This document shows, piece after piece, positions 36,805 to 47,126 of a stretch of 64,000 bases of DNA (positions within the stretch are counted from its first letter, which is position 1; each line of letters starts with the position of its first letter). The notes beneath the pieces are model-generated. The model ran no database searches. It had not been told where the DNA came from and saw nothing but the letters and a program-made list of their open reading frames with translations. The DNA lies in assembly GCF_009789675.1 (NCBI RefSeq), contig NZ_CP046915.1, positions 1,372,413-1,436,412 on the forward strand, written 5' to 3'. The DNA comes from Paraburkholderia acidisoli (GTDB lineage: Bacteria; Pseudomonadota; Gammaproteobacteria; Burkholderiales; Burkholderiaceae). A program made the translations under genes and the position numbers.

Positions 36805-39800
36805 ATGTGGATCGTCCGGCTTGCCTTGCGCCGCCCATACACCTTCGCCGTTCTCGCCATCCTGATCTTGATCGCCGGCCCGCTCGCGATCCTGCGCACG
36901 CCCACGGACATCTTTCCGAATATCGATATCCCGGTGGTGAGCATCGTCTGGTCGTACAACGGCTTTTCGGCGCAGGACATGGCGCAGCGCATCACCTCGA
37001 ACTACGAGCGCGCGTTGACTTCCGACGTGGACGACATCGAGCACATCGAGTCGCAGTCGCTCAACGGCGTGTCGGTCATCAAGGTGTTCTTCCATCCCGG
37101 CGCCGATATCAATCGCGCGATCGCGCAGGCGGCAAGCAATTCCGCCTCGATCCTGCGCGTGCTGCCGCCGGGCACGCTGCCGCCGAACATCATCACGTAT
37201 AGCGCTTCGACAGTGCCGATCCTGCAACTGGGCCTGTCGAGCGCGACGCTCGCCGAACAGCAGCTCTACGACCTCGGCAACAGCTTCATCCGCACCCAGC
37301 TCGCCACCGTGCAAGGCGCTTCGGTGCCGTTGCCGTTCGGCGGCAAGGTTCGCCAGATCATGGTCGACATCGACCCGCGCGCGTTGCAGGCCAAGGGGCT
37401 CGCGCCGCTCGACGTGGTCAACGCGATCAACGCGCAGAACCTGATTCTGCCGGGGGGCACCGCGAAGATCGGCGCGCGCGAATACAACGTGCAGATGAAC
37501 GGCAGCACCGACACCATCGCGGCGCTCAACAATCTGCCGGTCAAGACCGCGAACGGCGGCGTGGTCTACGTGCGCGACGTGGCGCAGGTGCGCGACGGCT
37601 ACGCGCCGCAAACCAATATCGTGCGCAGCGACGGCAAACGTGCCGCGCTGCTCACGGTCGAGAAAACCGGCAACACCTCCACGCTCTCGATCATCGGCCA
37701 GGTGAAGTCGCTGCTGCCGCCTATCGCGGCGGGCTTGCCGAAGGCGCTCGCGATCACGCCGCTCGGCGACCAGTCGGTGTTCGTGAAGGCGGCGATCGGC
37801 GGCGTGGTGCGCGAGGCGTTGATCGCCGCGTGCCTCACGGCGCTCATGATCCTGCTCTTTCTCGGCAGCTGGCGCGCCACGCTCATCATCGCCGTGTCGA
37901 TCCCGCTCGCGGTGTTGACCTCGATCCTCGCGCTCTCCGCGCTCGGGCAGACGATCAACATCATGACGCTCGGCGGCCTCGCGCTCGCGGTGGGCATACT
38001 CGTCGACGACGCCACCGTGGCGATCGAAAACATCACGCATCACCTGGAAAACGGCGAGCCGCTCTACGACGCCATTCTCAACGGCTCGGGCGAGATCGCG
38101 GTGCCGACCTTCGTCTCCACGCTGTCGATCTGCATCGTGTTCGCGCCGATGTTCCTGCTCACCGGCGTCGCGCATTATCTGTTCGTGCCGATGGCCGAAG
38201 CGGTCATCTTCGCGATGGCCGCGTCGTACTTCTTCTCGCGCACGCTGGTGCCCACGCTGGCGCTCTATCTGCTGAAAGCGCGCCCGGTGCGCGCGGCGGC
38301 CCGGAACGCTTTCGTCGCACGGCTCATGCGGTTCCAGACCGCCTTCGAAGCGCGTTTCGAAGCGCTGCGCCTGCGTTACCGGCAAACGCTCGCGCGAGCG
38401 ATCGCGGGACGCCGCCGCTTCGTGCCGCTGTTTCTCGCCGGTTGCGCGGCGTCGCTCGCGCTGCTGGCGTTCACGGGCCGCGACTTCTTCCCGAGTGTCG
38501 ATACGGGCGAGATCCGCCTGCATTTGCGCGCGCCCACCGGCACGCGTATCGAACAGACCGCGCGCCTCACCGACCAGGTGGAAGCGGCGATCCGCAAGAC
38601 CATTCCGGGCACGGAGCAAGGCGCGGTGCTCGACAACATCGGCCTGCCTGTGAGCGGCATCAATCTCACCTACGACTCGTCGGACCCGATCGGCACCGAA
38701 GACGCCGACGTGATGGTGTCGCTCAAGCCCAACCATCACCCCACGGCCGCGTATGTCGCCGCGTTGCGCCAGAAGCTTCCGCAAGCGTTCCCCGGCGTGA
38801 CGTTCGCGTTCCTGCCCGCCGACATCGTGAGCCAGATTCTCAACTTCGGCCTGCCCGCGCCGCTCGACATTCAGATCGTCGGCAACCAGCTCGACGCGAA
38901 CCGCGCCGTCGCCAACGACCTGCTCGCGAAGCTGCGCCAGGTGCGCGGGCTCGTCGACGCGCGCATCCAGCAGCCCGGCGACGAACCCGCGATCAACGTG
39001 AACGTCGACCGCACCAAGGCCATCCAGGCGGGCCTGCTGCAACGCGACGTTGCGCAGAACCTGCTGATTTCGCTCTCGGGCAGCTCGCAAACCACGCCCA
39101 ACTTCTGGCTCGATCCGAAGAACGGCGTGAGCTACCCGTTGATGGTGATGATGCCGCAGTACGACGTGAATTCGCTGCAGGCGCTCGCCAACCTGCCGCT
39201 CACCGGCGCGAACGCCAATGCCAATACCGGCGCCAACGGCGCCGCGCACGCGCAAAACCTGCTCGGCTCGCTGGGCTCGTTCTCGCGCGCGTCGCAGCAG
39301 GCCGTCGTCTCGCACTACAACGTGCAGCCGGTGCTCGACATCTTCGGCTCCGTGCAGGGGCGCGATCTCGGCGCGGTCGCGAGCGACGTGCAAACCGTTG
39401 TCGATCAGGAGCGCGCCAAACTGCCGGCCGGCTCCGCCATCGTCGTGCGCGGCCAGGTGCAGGCCATGCACGAAGCGTTCTCGGGCTTGCTGAGCGGGCT
39501 CGTGCTCGCGGTGGCGCTGGTCTATCTGCTGATGGTCGTGAACTTCCAGTCGTGGCTCGATCCGCTCGTGATTCTCAGCGGCCTGCCCGCGTCGCTCGCG
39601 GGCATTGCGTGGCTGCTGTTCGCCACGCACACCACGCTGAGCGTGCCGGCGCTCACCGGCACGATTCTCTGCATCGGCATCGCGACCGCGAACAGCATTC
39701 TCGTCGTGACCGCCGCGCGCGAACGCCTCGCGGCAGGCCTGTCTCCCGTGGAAGCGGCGGAACAGGCGGGCTTCTCGCGCTTTCGCCCAGTGATGATGAC

Positions 39801-40050
39801 GGCGCTCGCCATGCTCATCGGCATGTTGCCGATGGCGCTCGGTCTCGGCGACGGCGGCGAGCAGAACGCGCCGCTGGGCCGCGCCGTGATCGGCGGTCTC
39901 GCCTGCGGCACGCTTTCCACGCTGATGTTCGTGCCGGTCGTGTTCGGCATCGCCCACGACTGGCTCGCGCGGCGCCGCGCCCGCGCGCGCGAACGCGAAC
40001 GCGCACTCGATCGCGCACTCGAGCGCGAAGCGGCCGGTTCCGGACACTGA
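36805..40050 (+). CDS. RND efflux transporter, second set
   Basis: 1081 residues from ATG 36805; the frame is open upstream but only the MWIVRLALRRPYTFAVLAILILIAGPLAI start fits the family. Helix 4 proton-relay Asp pair in ILVDDATVAIENITHHLENG; porter segment PLPFGGKVRQIMVDIDPRALQAKGL; C-terminal half includes GTILCIGIATANSILVVTAARERL. The long Ala/Asn-rich insert near residue 800 (NANANTGANG) is unusual. Divergent from the first RND set, 260 bp from its channel gene start. Confidence 0.92.
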   Translation: MWIVRLALRRPYTFAVLAILILIAGPLAILRTPTDIFPNIDIPVVSIVWSYNGFSAQDMAQRITSNYERALTSDVDDIEHIESQSLNGVSVIKVFFHPGADINRAIAQAASNSASILRVLPPGTLPPNIITYSASTVPILQLGLSSATLAEQQLYDLGNSFIRTQLATVQGASVPLPFGGKVRQIMVDIDPRALQAKGLAPLDVVNAINAQNLILPGGTAKIGAREYNVQMNGSTDTIAALNNLPVKTANGGVVYVRDVAQVRDGYAPQTNIVRSDGKRAALLTVEKTGNTSTLSIIGQVKSLLPPIAAGLPKALAITPLGDQSVFVKAAIGGVVREALIAACLTALMILLFLGSWRATLIIAVSIPLAVLTSILALSALGQTINIMTLGGLALAVGILVDDATVAIENITHHLENGEPLYDAILNGSGEIAVPTFVSTLSICIVFAPMFLLTGVAHYLFVPMAEAVIFAMAASYFFSRTLVPTLALYLLKARPVRAAARNAFVARLMRFQTAFEARFEALRLRYRQTLARAIAGRRRFVPLFLAGCAASLALLAFTGRDFFPSVDTGEIRLHLRAPTGTRIEQTARLTDQVEAAIRKTIPGTEQGAVLDNIGLPVSGINLTYDSSDPIGTEDADVMVSLKPNHHPTAAYVAALRQKLPQAFPGVTFAFLPADIVSQILNFGLPAPLDIQIVGNQLDANRAVANDLLAKLRQVRGLVDARIQQPGDEPAINVNVDRTKAIQAGLLQRDVAQNLLISLSGSSQTTPNFWLDPKNGVSYPLMVMMPQYDVNSLQALANLPLTGANANANTGANGAAHAQNLLGSLGSFSRASQQAVVSHYNVQPVLDIFGSVQGRDLGAVASDVQTVVDQERAKLPAGSAIVVRGQVQAMHEAFSGLLSGLVLAVALVYLLMVVNFQSWLDPLVILSGLPASLAGIAWLLFATHTTLSVPALTGTILCIGIATANSILVVTAARERLAAGLSPVEAAEQAGFSRFRPVMMTALAMLIGMLPMALGLGDGGEQNAPLGRAVIGGLACGTLSTLMFVPVVFGIAHDWLARRRARARERERALDRALEREAAGSGH

Positions 40051-40093
40051 TGCGAACCGCCTTTCTTGTTGCCCTTCCGCCCGGACTTCGACC

Positions 40094-41335
40094 ATGAACG
40101 ATTTCGACTCCCCCGACGACACCGGCGCGCCGCACGCCACGCCTGCCGCGCCGCCCGTGCGTAGCCGTGGCCGTGGCAAAACCGGCTTCGTCCTCGCCGC
40201 GCTCGCGCTGGCGCTGCTCGCGGCCGGTGTCGTGCCGCGCCTGCACGCCAGCCGCGCGCTCGCCGCGCAAACCGCGCAGCAGGCCACGCTCGCCGTGTCG
40301 GTCGTGCAGCCGCAGCCCGCGCCCGCCGAGCAGGAACTCGTGCTGCCCGGCGCGGCCACGCCCTACGCCGACGCCGCGATCTACGCGCGCACCACGGGCT
40401 ATGTCGCGCACTGGTACACCGACATCGGCACGCATGTGACAGCCGGTCAGGTGCTCGCCGATATCGCCGCGCCCGACCTGAACGCGCAGCTCGATGCCGC
40501 GCGCGCCGACGCCGCCCAGGCGGCCGCCGCCTACGCGTACGCGAAGTCCACGGCGGCGCGCTGGCAGACGATGTTGCAGAGTCAGTCGGTGGCGCAGCAG
40601 GACGCGGACGCCAAGACCAGCGACATGCAAACGAAGCAGGCCGCGCTGGCCGCCGCGCAGGCCAACGTCGCGCGTCTCGCCCAACTCGTCTCGTTCGAGA
40701 AGATCACGGCGCCGTTCGACGGCGTGGTGACCGCGCGCGATGTGGACGTGGGCGCGCTCGTCACGGCGGGCGGCACGCCCGGGTCGGCATCGGCGGCCAA
40801 CGAGCTGTTTCATGTGTCGCAGACGCAAACCCTGCGTGTGTTCGTCGACGTGCCTCAGGACGCCGCGCCGCAAGCCACGCCCGCCGCCCAGGTCTGGCTC
40901 ACGACGCAGCAGTATCCGGGGCGCCGTTTTGCCGCCCGCGTCGCGCGCAACGCGGGCGCGATCGACCCGGTGAGCCGCACCTTGCGCGTGGAGATCGACG
41001 TCGACAATGCGGCGGGCGCGCTGCTGCCGGGCGCCTACGTGCAGGCGCATCTCGCGCTGAAAACGGCCGCGCCCGCGCTCGAAGTGCCCGCGAGCACGCT
41101 GCTGTTCCGGCCCGATGGCGTCGCGGTCGCCACCGTCGACGGCCGCGGCCGGGTGCGGCTCAAGCTCGTGCACCTGGGCCGCGATTTCGGCACGCGCGTC
41201 GAAGTCGCGTCGGGGCTCGTCGCGAGCGATCGCGTCATCGACAATCCCGGCGACAGCATCGTGGATGGCGAAGCGGTTTCCATCGCCGCCACGACCGGCG
41301 CGCCGCAAGACGCGGCGAAGGCGGCGCACTCATGA
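40094..41335 (+). CDS. RND periplasmic adaptor, second set
   Basis: 413 residues. N-terminal membrane anchor (GFVLAALALALLAAGVVPRL), lipoyl-like halves around AIYARTTGYVAHWYTDIGTHVTAGQVLADIAAPDLNAQLDAARAD, helical hairpin, beta-barrel and C-terminal domain (VTARDVDVGALVTAG; LPGAYVQAHLAL). Lies 43 bp after the pump gene and overlaps the channel gene by four bases. Confidence 0.92.
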   Translation: MNDFDSPDDTGAPHATPAAPPVRSRGRGKTGFVLAALALALLAAGVVPRLHASRALAAQTAQQATLAVSVVQPQPAPAEQELVLPGAATPYADAAIYARTTGYVAHWYTDIGTHVTAGQVLADIAAPDLNAQLDAARADAAQAAAAYAYAKSTAARWQTMLQSQSVAQQDADAKTSDMQTKQAALAAAQANVARLAQLVSFEKITAPFDGVVTARDVDVGALVTAGGTPGSASAANELFHVSQTQTLRVFVDVPQDAAPQATPAAQVWLTTQQYPGRRFAARVARNAGAIDPVSRTLRVEIDVDNAAGALLPGAYVQAHLALKTAAPALEVPASTLLFRPDGVAVATVDGRGRVRLKLVHLGRDFGTRVEVASGLVASDRVIDNPGDSIVDGEAVSIAATTGAPQDAAKAAHS

Positions 41336-42798
41336 GCCCGTTGCGCTTTCCGACCTGTCCGAGGCGTGCGCTCGTCGTCGCACTCGGCGCGGCGCTGACC
41401 GCGTGCTCGAGCGCCCCGGCGTACCGGCCGCCGTCGGTGGATGTTCCCGCGCACTACGCGGGCGCGGGCACCGGCACCGAAGCGACCCCGGCCACCAGCT
41501 GGACCGCCGCCGCGCCCGCCGCCGACGCGCCGCGCGGCGCGTGGTGGCGCGTTTTCGGCGACACGCAGCTGAACGCGCTCGAAGCGCGTGTGGACGTGTC
41601 GAATCAGAGCGTGCGCAAGGCGCTCGCCGATCTCGACGCGGCTCGCGCCATGACCGACTTCCAGCGCGCGGGCTTGCTGCCCACGCTCACGGCGGGCGCC
41701 GCGCAGTCGCGCTATCGCACCTCCGCCAACAAGCAGGGGGCCTCGCTCGCGGGCAAGACCGTGCCCGACTACGCGATCGGGGCGACCGCGACGTGGGAAC
41801 CGGACGTGTTCGGCCGCCTGCGCGATGAAGTGGATTCGGCCCGCGCGAACGCCCAGGCGAGCGCCGCCGACCTCGAAGCCGTGCGCCTTGCCGTGACCGC
41901 GCAACTCGCCGCCGACTATTTCGACTTGCGCTCGCTCGACGCGCAAAAGCGCCTGCTCGACGACAGCGTGCGCGGCTATGCGAGCGCGTTGCGCATCGTG
42001 CAGAACCAGCAGCGCAACGGCGCGATCGATGCTTCGGCGGTCGCGCAGGCGCAAACCCAGCTCGACAGCACGCGCACCCAGGCGCGCGACATCGACGTCA
42101 ATCGGGCCCAGCTCGAACACGCCATCGCCACCTTGACCGGCGAACCCGCGTCGAACTTCTCGCTGCCGCCCGCGCCCGCCGACTACCGCGTGCCCGCGAT
42201 TCCCGCGGGCCTGCCTTCGCAACTGATGGAGCGTCGCCCCGACATTGCCGCCGCGCAACGCCGCGTGGCGGCCGCCAATGCCGAGATCGGCGCCGCGCGC
42301 GCGGCGTTCTTCCCGAACCTCGTGCTGAGCGCGTCGGCGGGTCTGGAAAGCTCGTTCTTCGCGCCGTGGCTCAGTGCGCCGAGCCTGTTCTGGTCGCTGG
42401 GCCCGCAACTCGTCGGCACGCTGTTCGACGGCGGCAAGCGCAGCGCGACGTTGCGCGCGAAGACGGCGCAATACGACGGCACCGTGGCGCAGTATCGGCA
42501 AACCGTGCTCGGCGCGTTCGAGCAGGTCGAGAATCAACTCTCGGCGCTGCAGGCGCTCGCCGACGAATCGGCCACGCAGCAACGCGCGGCGCAAGCGGCC
42601 CAGCAGGCGCTGTCCCTCACCACCCGCCGCTACGACGCGGGCGCCGTGAGTTATCTCGATGTCGTGACCTCGCAGACCATTGCGCTGACCAACGAGCGCG
42701 ACGCCGTGGTGATCGAAGGCCGGAGAATGGCCGCGTGCGTGCGCCTGATCGAAGCCCTCGGCGGCACGTGGGACGCGCCTGAGTCGAAAAACGAGTGA
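41332..42798 (+). CDS. NodT-family outer membrane efflux lipoprotein, second set
   Basis: 488 residues; lipobox ALTAC at Cys25, then SSAPAYRPPSVDVPAHY. Two outer-membrane-efflux repeats, ending with the typical LTTRRYDAGAVSYLDVVTSQTIALTNERDAV. Completes the second tripartite pump (pump-adaptor-channel order, opposite to the first set). Convergent with the CusS-like kinase gene. Confidence 0.92.
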   Translation: MSPLRFPTCPRRALVVALGAALTACSSAPAYRPPSVDVPAHYAGAGTGTEATPATSWTAAAPAADAPRGAWWRVFGDTQLNALEARVDVSNQSVRKALADLDAARAMTDFQRAGLLPTLTAGAAQSRYRTSANKQGASLAGKTVPDYAIGATATWEPDVFGRLRDEVDSARANAQASAADLEAVRLAVTAQLAADYFDLRSLDAQKRLLDDSVRGYASALRIVQNQQRNGAIDASAVAQAQTQLDSTRTQARDIDVNRAQLEHAIATLTGEPASNFSLPPAPADYRVPAIPAGLPSQLMERRPDIAAAQRRVAAANAEIGAARAAFFPNLVLSASAGLESSFFAPWLSAPSLFWSLGPQLVGTLFDGGKRSATLRAKTAQYDGTVAQYRQTVLGAFEQVENQLSALQALADESATQQRAAQAAQQALSLTTRRYDAGAVSYLDVVTSQTIALTNERDAVVIEGRRMAACVRLIEALGGTWDAPESKNE

Positions 42799-42873
42799 TG
42801 CGTGGATCCAGCGTGGATGAAGCGTGGATCCCGCGCGCACGAGGTGTGAACGCGCGCGGCGAGCGCGACGCGA

Positions 42874-44370
42874 TTATGGGCGCGGCGGGAACGTGAGCAC
42901 GAAGCGCGTACCGCGCGCGTCGCTGCTTGCGCGGGCGTGGCCGCCATGCAGCTCCATCACGGTACGCACGATCGCGAGGCCGAGGCCCGCCGAGGCGCCC
43001 GCTCCCGTGCTCGCCGGCGCGTTCGTGCGCGAGGGATCGGCGCGATAGAAGCGCTCGAAAATCCGCTCGATATGCTGGGCCGGAATGGGCGTGCCGGGAT
43101 TCTCGACGCTGACCTCGAGCGCCCCGCGCGCCGGGTTCTCCGCTTCGTTCGACGCCGTTCGCGCGGTAAGCGTGATGGTGCCGCCGCGCGGCGTGTAGCG
43201 CAGCGCATTCGCGAGCAGATTGCCCAGCGCGCGGCGAAACAGCTCGACGTCGGCCTGCAGCACACCGCCGCCCTGCACGTTGATGGCGAGCCCGGCCTCT
43301 TCCGCGAGCCCTTCGAAATATTCGGCGATCCGTTCGAGTTCCTCGCGTACGTCGAACGCGCGCTGCCGGGTTTCGAAGCGTGGATGCTCCGCGCGCGCGA
43401 GAAAAATCACGTTCTCGATCATGCGCGAAAGCCGGTCGCATTCCTCCAGATTGGACGCCAGCACGGTCACATAGTCTTCGGCGTCGCGCGGCCGGGCGAG
43501 CGCGATTTCCGTCGCCCCACGCAGATTGCCGAGCGGCGTACGCATGTCGTGCGCGAGGTCGGCGGTGAATTGCGACAAGTGCTGAAAGCCCGCGTGCAAA
43601 CGCGCGAGCATGGCGTTCAGCGACGCCACCAGCGTGGCCAGTTCGTGCGGGACGTGCTTGACGCGGATCGGCTGATCGAGACGATGCGCCGTGACCTCGC
43701 GCGCCTGATCCGCGATCTGCCGCAGCGGCCGCAGCGCCAGCCGGATCAGCAGGTAACCGCCGAGCAACGCCACGAGCGTGCCGAGCGTGCCCGCGAACGT
43801 GAGCGTGTCGCGATACGAATCGAGCAGATCCAGCGGACCCCGCATGTCGCGCGCGATGAACACGCGCACGGTGGCGCCGTCGCGCAACGTGACGGCGAAA
43901 TCGAGACTGCGCATGGGAACGCCGCGTGCCGTGCGCCACTCGCGGATGGCCGTATCGACGAGACGCGCATCGGGCGCCAGCACGAGTGCGCCGGCGCGTT
44001 GCGACGGGCCCGCGAGCTCGTTCGCGCGCACCGCGTCGCTCATGGGCACGGGCGGTTCGTCGAAGGTCTCGCCTTCGTCGTGCGCGACGAGCGTGTTGCC
44101 CCCGGGGCCCGCGATCAGCAGGGTCAGCGCGGGATTGCCGAGCACGGCGCTCGCGAGGCGCGGCGCGTGCGTGCGGGCATCGGCAACGGAACCCAGTTCG
44201 GCGACGAGACGGCGCACGTGGCGCGCGGCGAGCACGACGTCCTGGTCGTCACGCGTGCGCACCTGGTGCGCGAGCGCGACATAGAGATACCAGCCGACGC
44301 ACACGAACACGAGCAAGGTGGTCGCGCCGAACACGGCCGCCAGGGTGGCCGCGAGCGAGCGGCGCATCAT
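42874..44370 (-). CDS. Sensor histidine kinase, CusS/heavy-metal type
   Basis: 498 residues from ATG 44370, overlapping the regulator stop by four bases (ATGA). N-terminal helix, long periplasmic sensor, second helix near [19 protein letters not shown] domain, HisKA box [23 protein letters not shown], and ATPase boxes [16 protein letters not shown] and [10 protein letters not shown]. Family members (CusS, IrlS, CopS) detect copper, silver or zinc; adjacency to an RND set fits a metal- or toxicant-response pair. No metal ligand cluster was identified in the sensor domain. Confidence 0.88.
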   Translation of the reverse strand: MMRRSLAATLAAVFGATTLLVFVCVGWYLYVALAHQVRTRDDQDVVLAARHVRRLVAELGSVADARTHAPRLASAVLGNPALTLLIAGPGGNTLVAHDEGETFDEPPVPMSDAVRANELAGPSQRAGALVLAPDARLVDTAIREWRTARGVPMRSLDFAVTLRDGATVRVFIARDMRGPLDLLDSYRDTLTFAGTLGTLVALLGGYLLIRLALRPLRQIADQAREVTAHRLDQPIRVKHVPHELATLVASLNAMLARLHAGFQHLSQFTADLAHDMRTPLGNLRGATEIALARPRDAEDYVTVLASNLEECDRLSRMIENVIFLARAEHPRFETRQRAFDVREELERIAEYFEGLAEEAGLAINVQGGGVLQADVELFRRALGNLLANALRYTPRGGTITLTARTASNEAENPARGALEVSVENPGTPIPAQHIERIFERFYRADPSRTNAPASTGAGASAGLGLAIVRTVMELHGGHARASSDARGTRFVLTFPPRP

Positions 44371-45047
44371 TCGCCCGCGTCCTTTTCTTCCATGACGTAG
44401 CCCACGCCGCGCACCGTGTGAATGAGCCTGTTCGGCCAGGCTTCGTCGATCTTGGCGCGCAAACGGCGAATCGCGACCTCGACCACGTTGGTGTCGCTGT
44501 CGAAATTCATGTCCCATACGAACGACGCGATCTGCGTGCGGCTCAACACCTCGCCCTGGCGGCGCGCGAGCAATTGCAGCAGCGAAAATTCGCGAGGTGT
44601 GAGGTCGATGCGCGTCGTGCCGCGTTTGACGCGGCGCCGGATCACGTCGATTTCGAGGTCCGCGACCCGCATGATCTCGGCTTCGCGCGGCGGCCCGCGG
44701 CGCGCCAGCGTGCGCACCCGCGCGAGCAACTCCACGAACGCGAACGGCTTGACCAGATAGTCGTCGCCGCCGAGTTCGAGCCCCTGCACGCGGTCGGCCA
44801 CGTCGTCGCGCGCCGTGAGGAACAGCACGGGCGTGGGTTTCGTCGCGCGCAGGCGCTTGAGCACCGCCCAGCCGTCGAGCACCGGCAGCATGACGTCGAG
44901 CACGATCACGTCGTACTCCTCCTCCTGGGCGAGCAACAGCCCCTGAGCGCCGTCTACCGCGAGGTCCACGCTACAGCCCGACTCCTCGAGCCCTTTCTTG
45001 ACGTAAGTACCCGTCTTCGGCTCGTCTTCGATCACGAGGATCCGCAT
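44367..45047 (-). CDS. OmpR-family response regulator, CusR/IrlR type
   Basis: 226 residues. Asp51 phospho-acceptor in [17 protein letters not shown], switch FLTARD, Lys in YLVKPFAF; winged helix with [31 protein letters not shown] and [10 protein letters not shown]. Typical heavy-metal-response regulator signature, encoded before its kinase. Likely activates the RND set at 36.8-42.8 kb. Confidence 0.9.
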   Translation of the reverse strand: MRILVIEDEPKTGTYVKKGLEESGCSVDLAVDGAQGLLLAQEEEYDVIVLDVMLPVLDGWAVLKRLRATKPTPVLFLTARDDVADRVQGLELGGDDYLVKPFAFVELLARVRTLARRGPPREAEIMRVADLEIDVIRRRVKRGTTRIDLTPREFSLLQLLARRQGEVLSRTQIASFVWDMNFDSDTNVVEVAIRRLRAKIDEAWPNRLIHTVRGVGYVMEEKDAGE

Positions 45048-45212
45048 GCGCTCTCTCCCGCTTCCCTTAAGCGGTCAATTCTAGCGCGCGCGGGCTCGTC
45101 CGCAGGATGGCCGGTACATGACATTTTCGACATCTTCGCCGGCCGATCTTTGGAGGCGCGCTGCGGGAGCCGTGGGATCTCGTGCGAGTCGATCCGTGAA
45201 CTCACTCACGAG

Positions 45213-45524
45213 TCAGTGATGCTCGTATAACTGCGCGGTGTCGCCCGCCTGCGAGGCCGAGCCGGATTGCCAACGCACACGCACACCGGCCTGCGAGTGG
45301 CCTTGCGGCGACGCGCCATAGCCGCTGTCGTTTTGCGCGGGCGCATTGGCGCTCGCCATGCCGTCCGGGTAGTGCGTGTTCGACGGATGCAACGTGCCGT
45401 TGCGCTCCGCCTGAACCAGTTGCGCCTTCACTTCGGCGCGCGTCACATCGTGTGTCTGGGCCCAGGCCATGCCAGGAAGCAGCGACACCAGGGCGAGTGC
45501 ACCGATCCATTGCTTTGCGTTCAT
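45213..45524 (-). CDS. DUF4148 domain protein
   Basis: 103 residues from ATG 45524 (signal peptide MNAKQWIGALALVSLLPGMAWAQ); the longer frame upstream adds nine polar residues. DUF4148 core DVTRAEVKAQLVQAERNGTLHPSNTHYPDGM matches the paralogue at 18082-18366. Gln/Gly/Ser-rich tail ends in His-His. Function unknown; frequent near metal or stress loci in Burkholderiaceae. Confidence 0.85.
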   Translation of the reverse strand: MNAKQWIGALALVSLLPGMAWAQTHDVTRAEVKAQLVQAERNGTLHPSNTHYPDGMASANAPAQNDSGYGASPQGHSQAGVRVRWQSGSASQAGDTAQLYEHH

Positions 45525-45833
45525 GGTTTCATCCTCCGTTTGATCAAGCATTCAGGCTGGCGCGACATGCACTCGCGCTGTGCGGCCTTCTCGTGCAAGA
45601 AGGTGAGCCCATTGTGGGGATCGCCGCCTTAAGGGAGTCTGAATGGAACGGATGATGACGAATTTGTCATCGGCGCGTCATCTCAGTGTTTTGAATCTCA
45701 CTCCATTGCGAGTTTCGTTGTCAGCCCGGTGTTAGCCAGAAATCAGATAAGCGTCAGATAAGTTTGGATCGCTAAACTTTTCCCGAACTCACTGCAAACA
45801 AACGCCCACCGCGTTCGATTCGACGGAGCCCTC
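45525..45833. other. Divergent intergenic region
   Basis: 309 bases between the DUF4148 gene (minus) and the COG4705 gene (plus). Contains an 11-bp-period direct repeat at 45744-45762 and a TAAACT -10-like hexamer at 45773-45778. Also two TGACGA/TTGTCATC-type repeats near 45650-45675 without a clear function. Confidence 0.4.
45744..45762 (-). promoter_or_regulatory. CTTAT-N6-CTTAT direct repeat upstream of the COG4705 gene
   Basis: CAGATAAG at 45744-45751 and 45755-45762, that is CTTATCTG repeated with an 11-bp period on the minus strand, 72-90 bp before the start of the COG4705 gene. Same spacing and core as the boxes at 36630, 48117 and 48862; expected shape for a PmrA/QseB-type regulator site. 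Confidence 0.6.
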
Positions 45834-46616
45834 ATGAACACCCCGTATCTGACTCGCACGATGCCAGCCAGCAACAAGGTTCCCGAAGTCACGCTGGCAT
45901 TCTGGCTCATCAAGATTCTTTCCACGACCGTGGGAGAAACCGGCGCCGACTTTCTCGCCGTCAACCTCGGCCTCGGTCAGGGTTTCACGATTCTGATCAT
46001 GGGCGTATTGCTCGGCGCCGTGTGGATCGCGCAATTGCGCAGCCGGGACTGCGTGCTCTGGCTCTATTGGCTCGCGGTCGTGCTGGTGAGCATTGTCGGC
46101 ACGCAGATCACCGACATCATGACCGACAAGCTCGGCATTCCGCTCGTACTCAGCGCGAGCGTTTTCGCGGCACTTCTCGTGGCGATCTTCGGCATCTGGT
46201 ATCGGGTGGAAGGCACGCTCTCGATCCACACCATCGTGACGCGCCAACGCGAAGTCTTCTACTGGTCGGCCGTGCTCTGCACGTTCGCGCTCGGCACCGC
46301 CGCGGGCGACCTCGCCACGGAGGCGTGGGGACTCGGCTTCACGCGCGGTGTGCTGCTCTTCGGCACGCTGATCGCCATCACCTATATCGGCTTCCGGCGC
46401 GGCGCGAACGCCGTACTGACGTTCTGGGTCGCCTATGTGCTGACGCGGCCCTTCGGCGCATCGCTCGGCGACCTGTTGACGCAGTCCACGAATTACGGCG
46501 GGCTCGGGCTCGGCGCGCTGTGGACGAGCGCGTTGTTTCTCTGCGCCATCGTGGGGCTCGTCGCGCTATGCCACCTCGCACCGAATTCCGCTTTCGTCAG
46601 TCGTACTCCGAAGTAA
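45834..46616 (+). CDS. COG4705-type membrane protein (DUF347 repeats)
   Basis: 260 residues, GGAG ribosome-binding site. Eight or so hydrophobic helices arranged as repeated units beginning [27 protein letters not shown] and [25 protein letters not shown], the hallmark of the DUF347/COG4705 inner-membrane family. Function not established. The following small exported protein gene is 23 bp away in the same direction. Confidence 0.8.
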   Translation: MNTPYLTRTMPASNKVPEVTLAFWLIKILSTTVGETGADFLAVNLGLGQGFTILIMGVLLGAVWIAQLRSRDCVLWLYWLAVVLVSIVGTQITDIMTDKLGIPLVLSASVFAALLVAIFGIWYRVEGTLSIHTIVTRQREVFYWSAVLCTFALGTAAGDLATEAWGLGFTRGVLLFGTLIAITYIGFRRGANAVLTFWVAYVLTRPFGASLGDLLTQSTNYGGLGLGALWTSALFLCAIVGLVALCHLAPNSAFVSRTPK

Positions 46617-46639
46617 TCTCACTCACTCAAGGAGCCGTC

Positions 46640-47092
46640 ATGCGCCTCAATCCATCGCTTCGCGTTTCGTCGCTCGTCATGCTGCTGGCCTTATCGAGCG
46701 TGACCGTCTTGGAAACGTCCCGCGCGCACGCGCAAAACGCGCCCGGCCGTACAGGAACCGCAGTACCCGTGGCGGTCGCGGCGCCGGCCAATGCGACCCA
46801 CTCCGCACTCGGCGACCTGACGCCCTTTCGCAGCATTGCCGCCGACGTCTCGACCAAAGTCGATCAGGGCGATCTCGCGGGCGCCAAAACGCGCATCAAG
46901 GATCTCGAACTCGACTGGGATGCCGCCGAAGCGGGCTTGAAGCCGCGCTCGCCGCGCGACTGGCATGTTGTCGATAAAGCGATCGACCGCGCTCTGGACG
47001 CCTTGCGCGCCCGTACGCCCTCTCCCGCCGATTGCAAAGCCGCGCTGCACGCGCTGCTCGATACCTTCGACACCTTGCCGCACAAAAGCTGA
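46640..47092 (+). CDS. Small exported helical protein
   Basis: 150 residues, strong AAGGAG site. Signal peptide ends AHAQ. Mature part of about 115 residues is mostly helical with conserved-looking [35 protein letters not shown] and a C-terminal Leu/Asp-rich helix; reminiscent of the small exported proteins often co-transcribed with COG4705 genes. Function unknown. Confidence 0.65.
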   Translation: MRLNPSLRVSSLVMLLALSSVTVLETSRAHAQNAPGRTGTAVPVAVAAPANATHSALGDLTPFRSIAADVSTKVDQGDLAGAKTRIKDLELDWDAAEAGLKPRSPRDWHVVDKAIDRALDALRARTPSPADCKAALHALLDTFDTLPHKS

Positions 47093-47126
47093 AACCGCGC
47101 GTCGGCGCACGGCGTTTCGCCCGAAC

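Noticed and set aside
36790..40359. Very long minus-strand frame antisense to the second RND pump
   Set aside because: Same reason: composition is Arg/Ala/Val/His-rich with no domain, while the plus strand is a clear RND protein.
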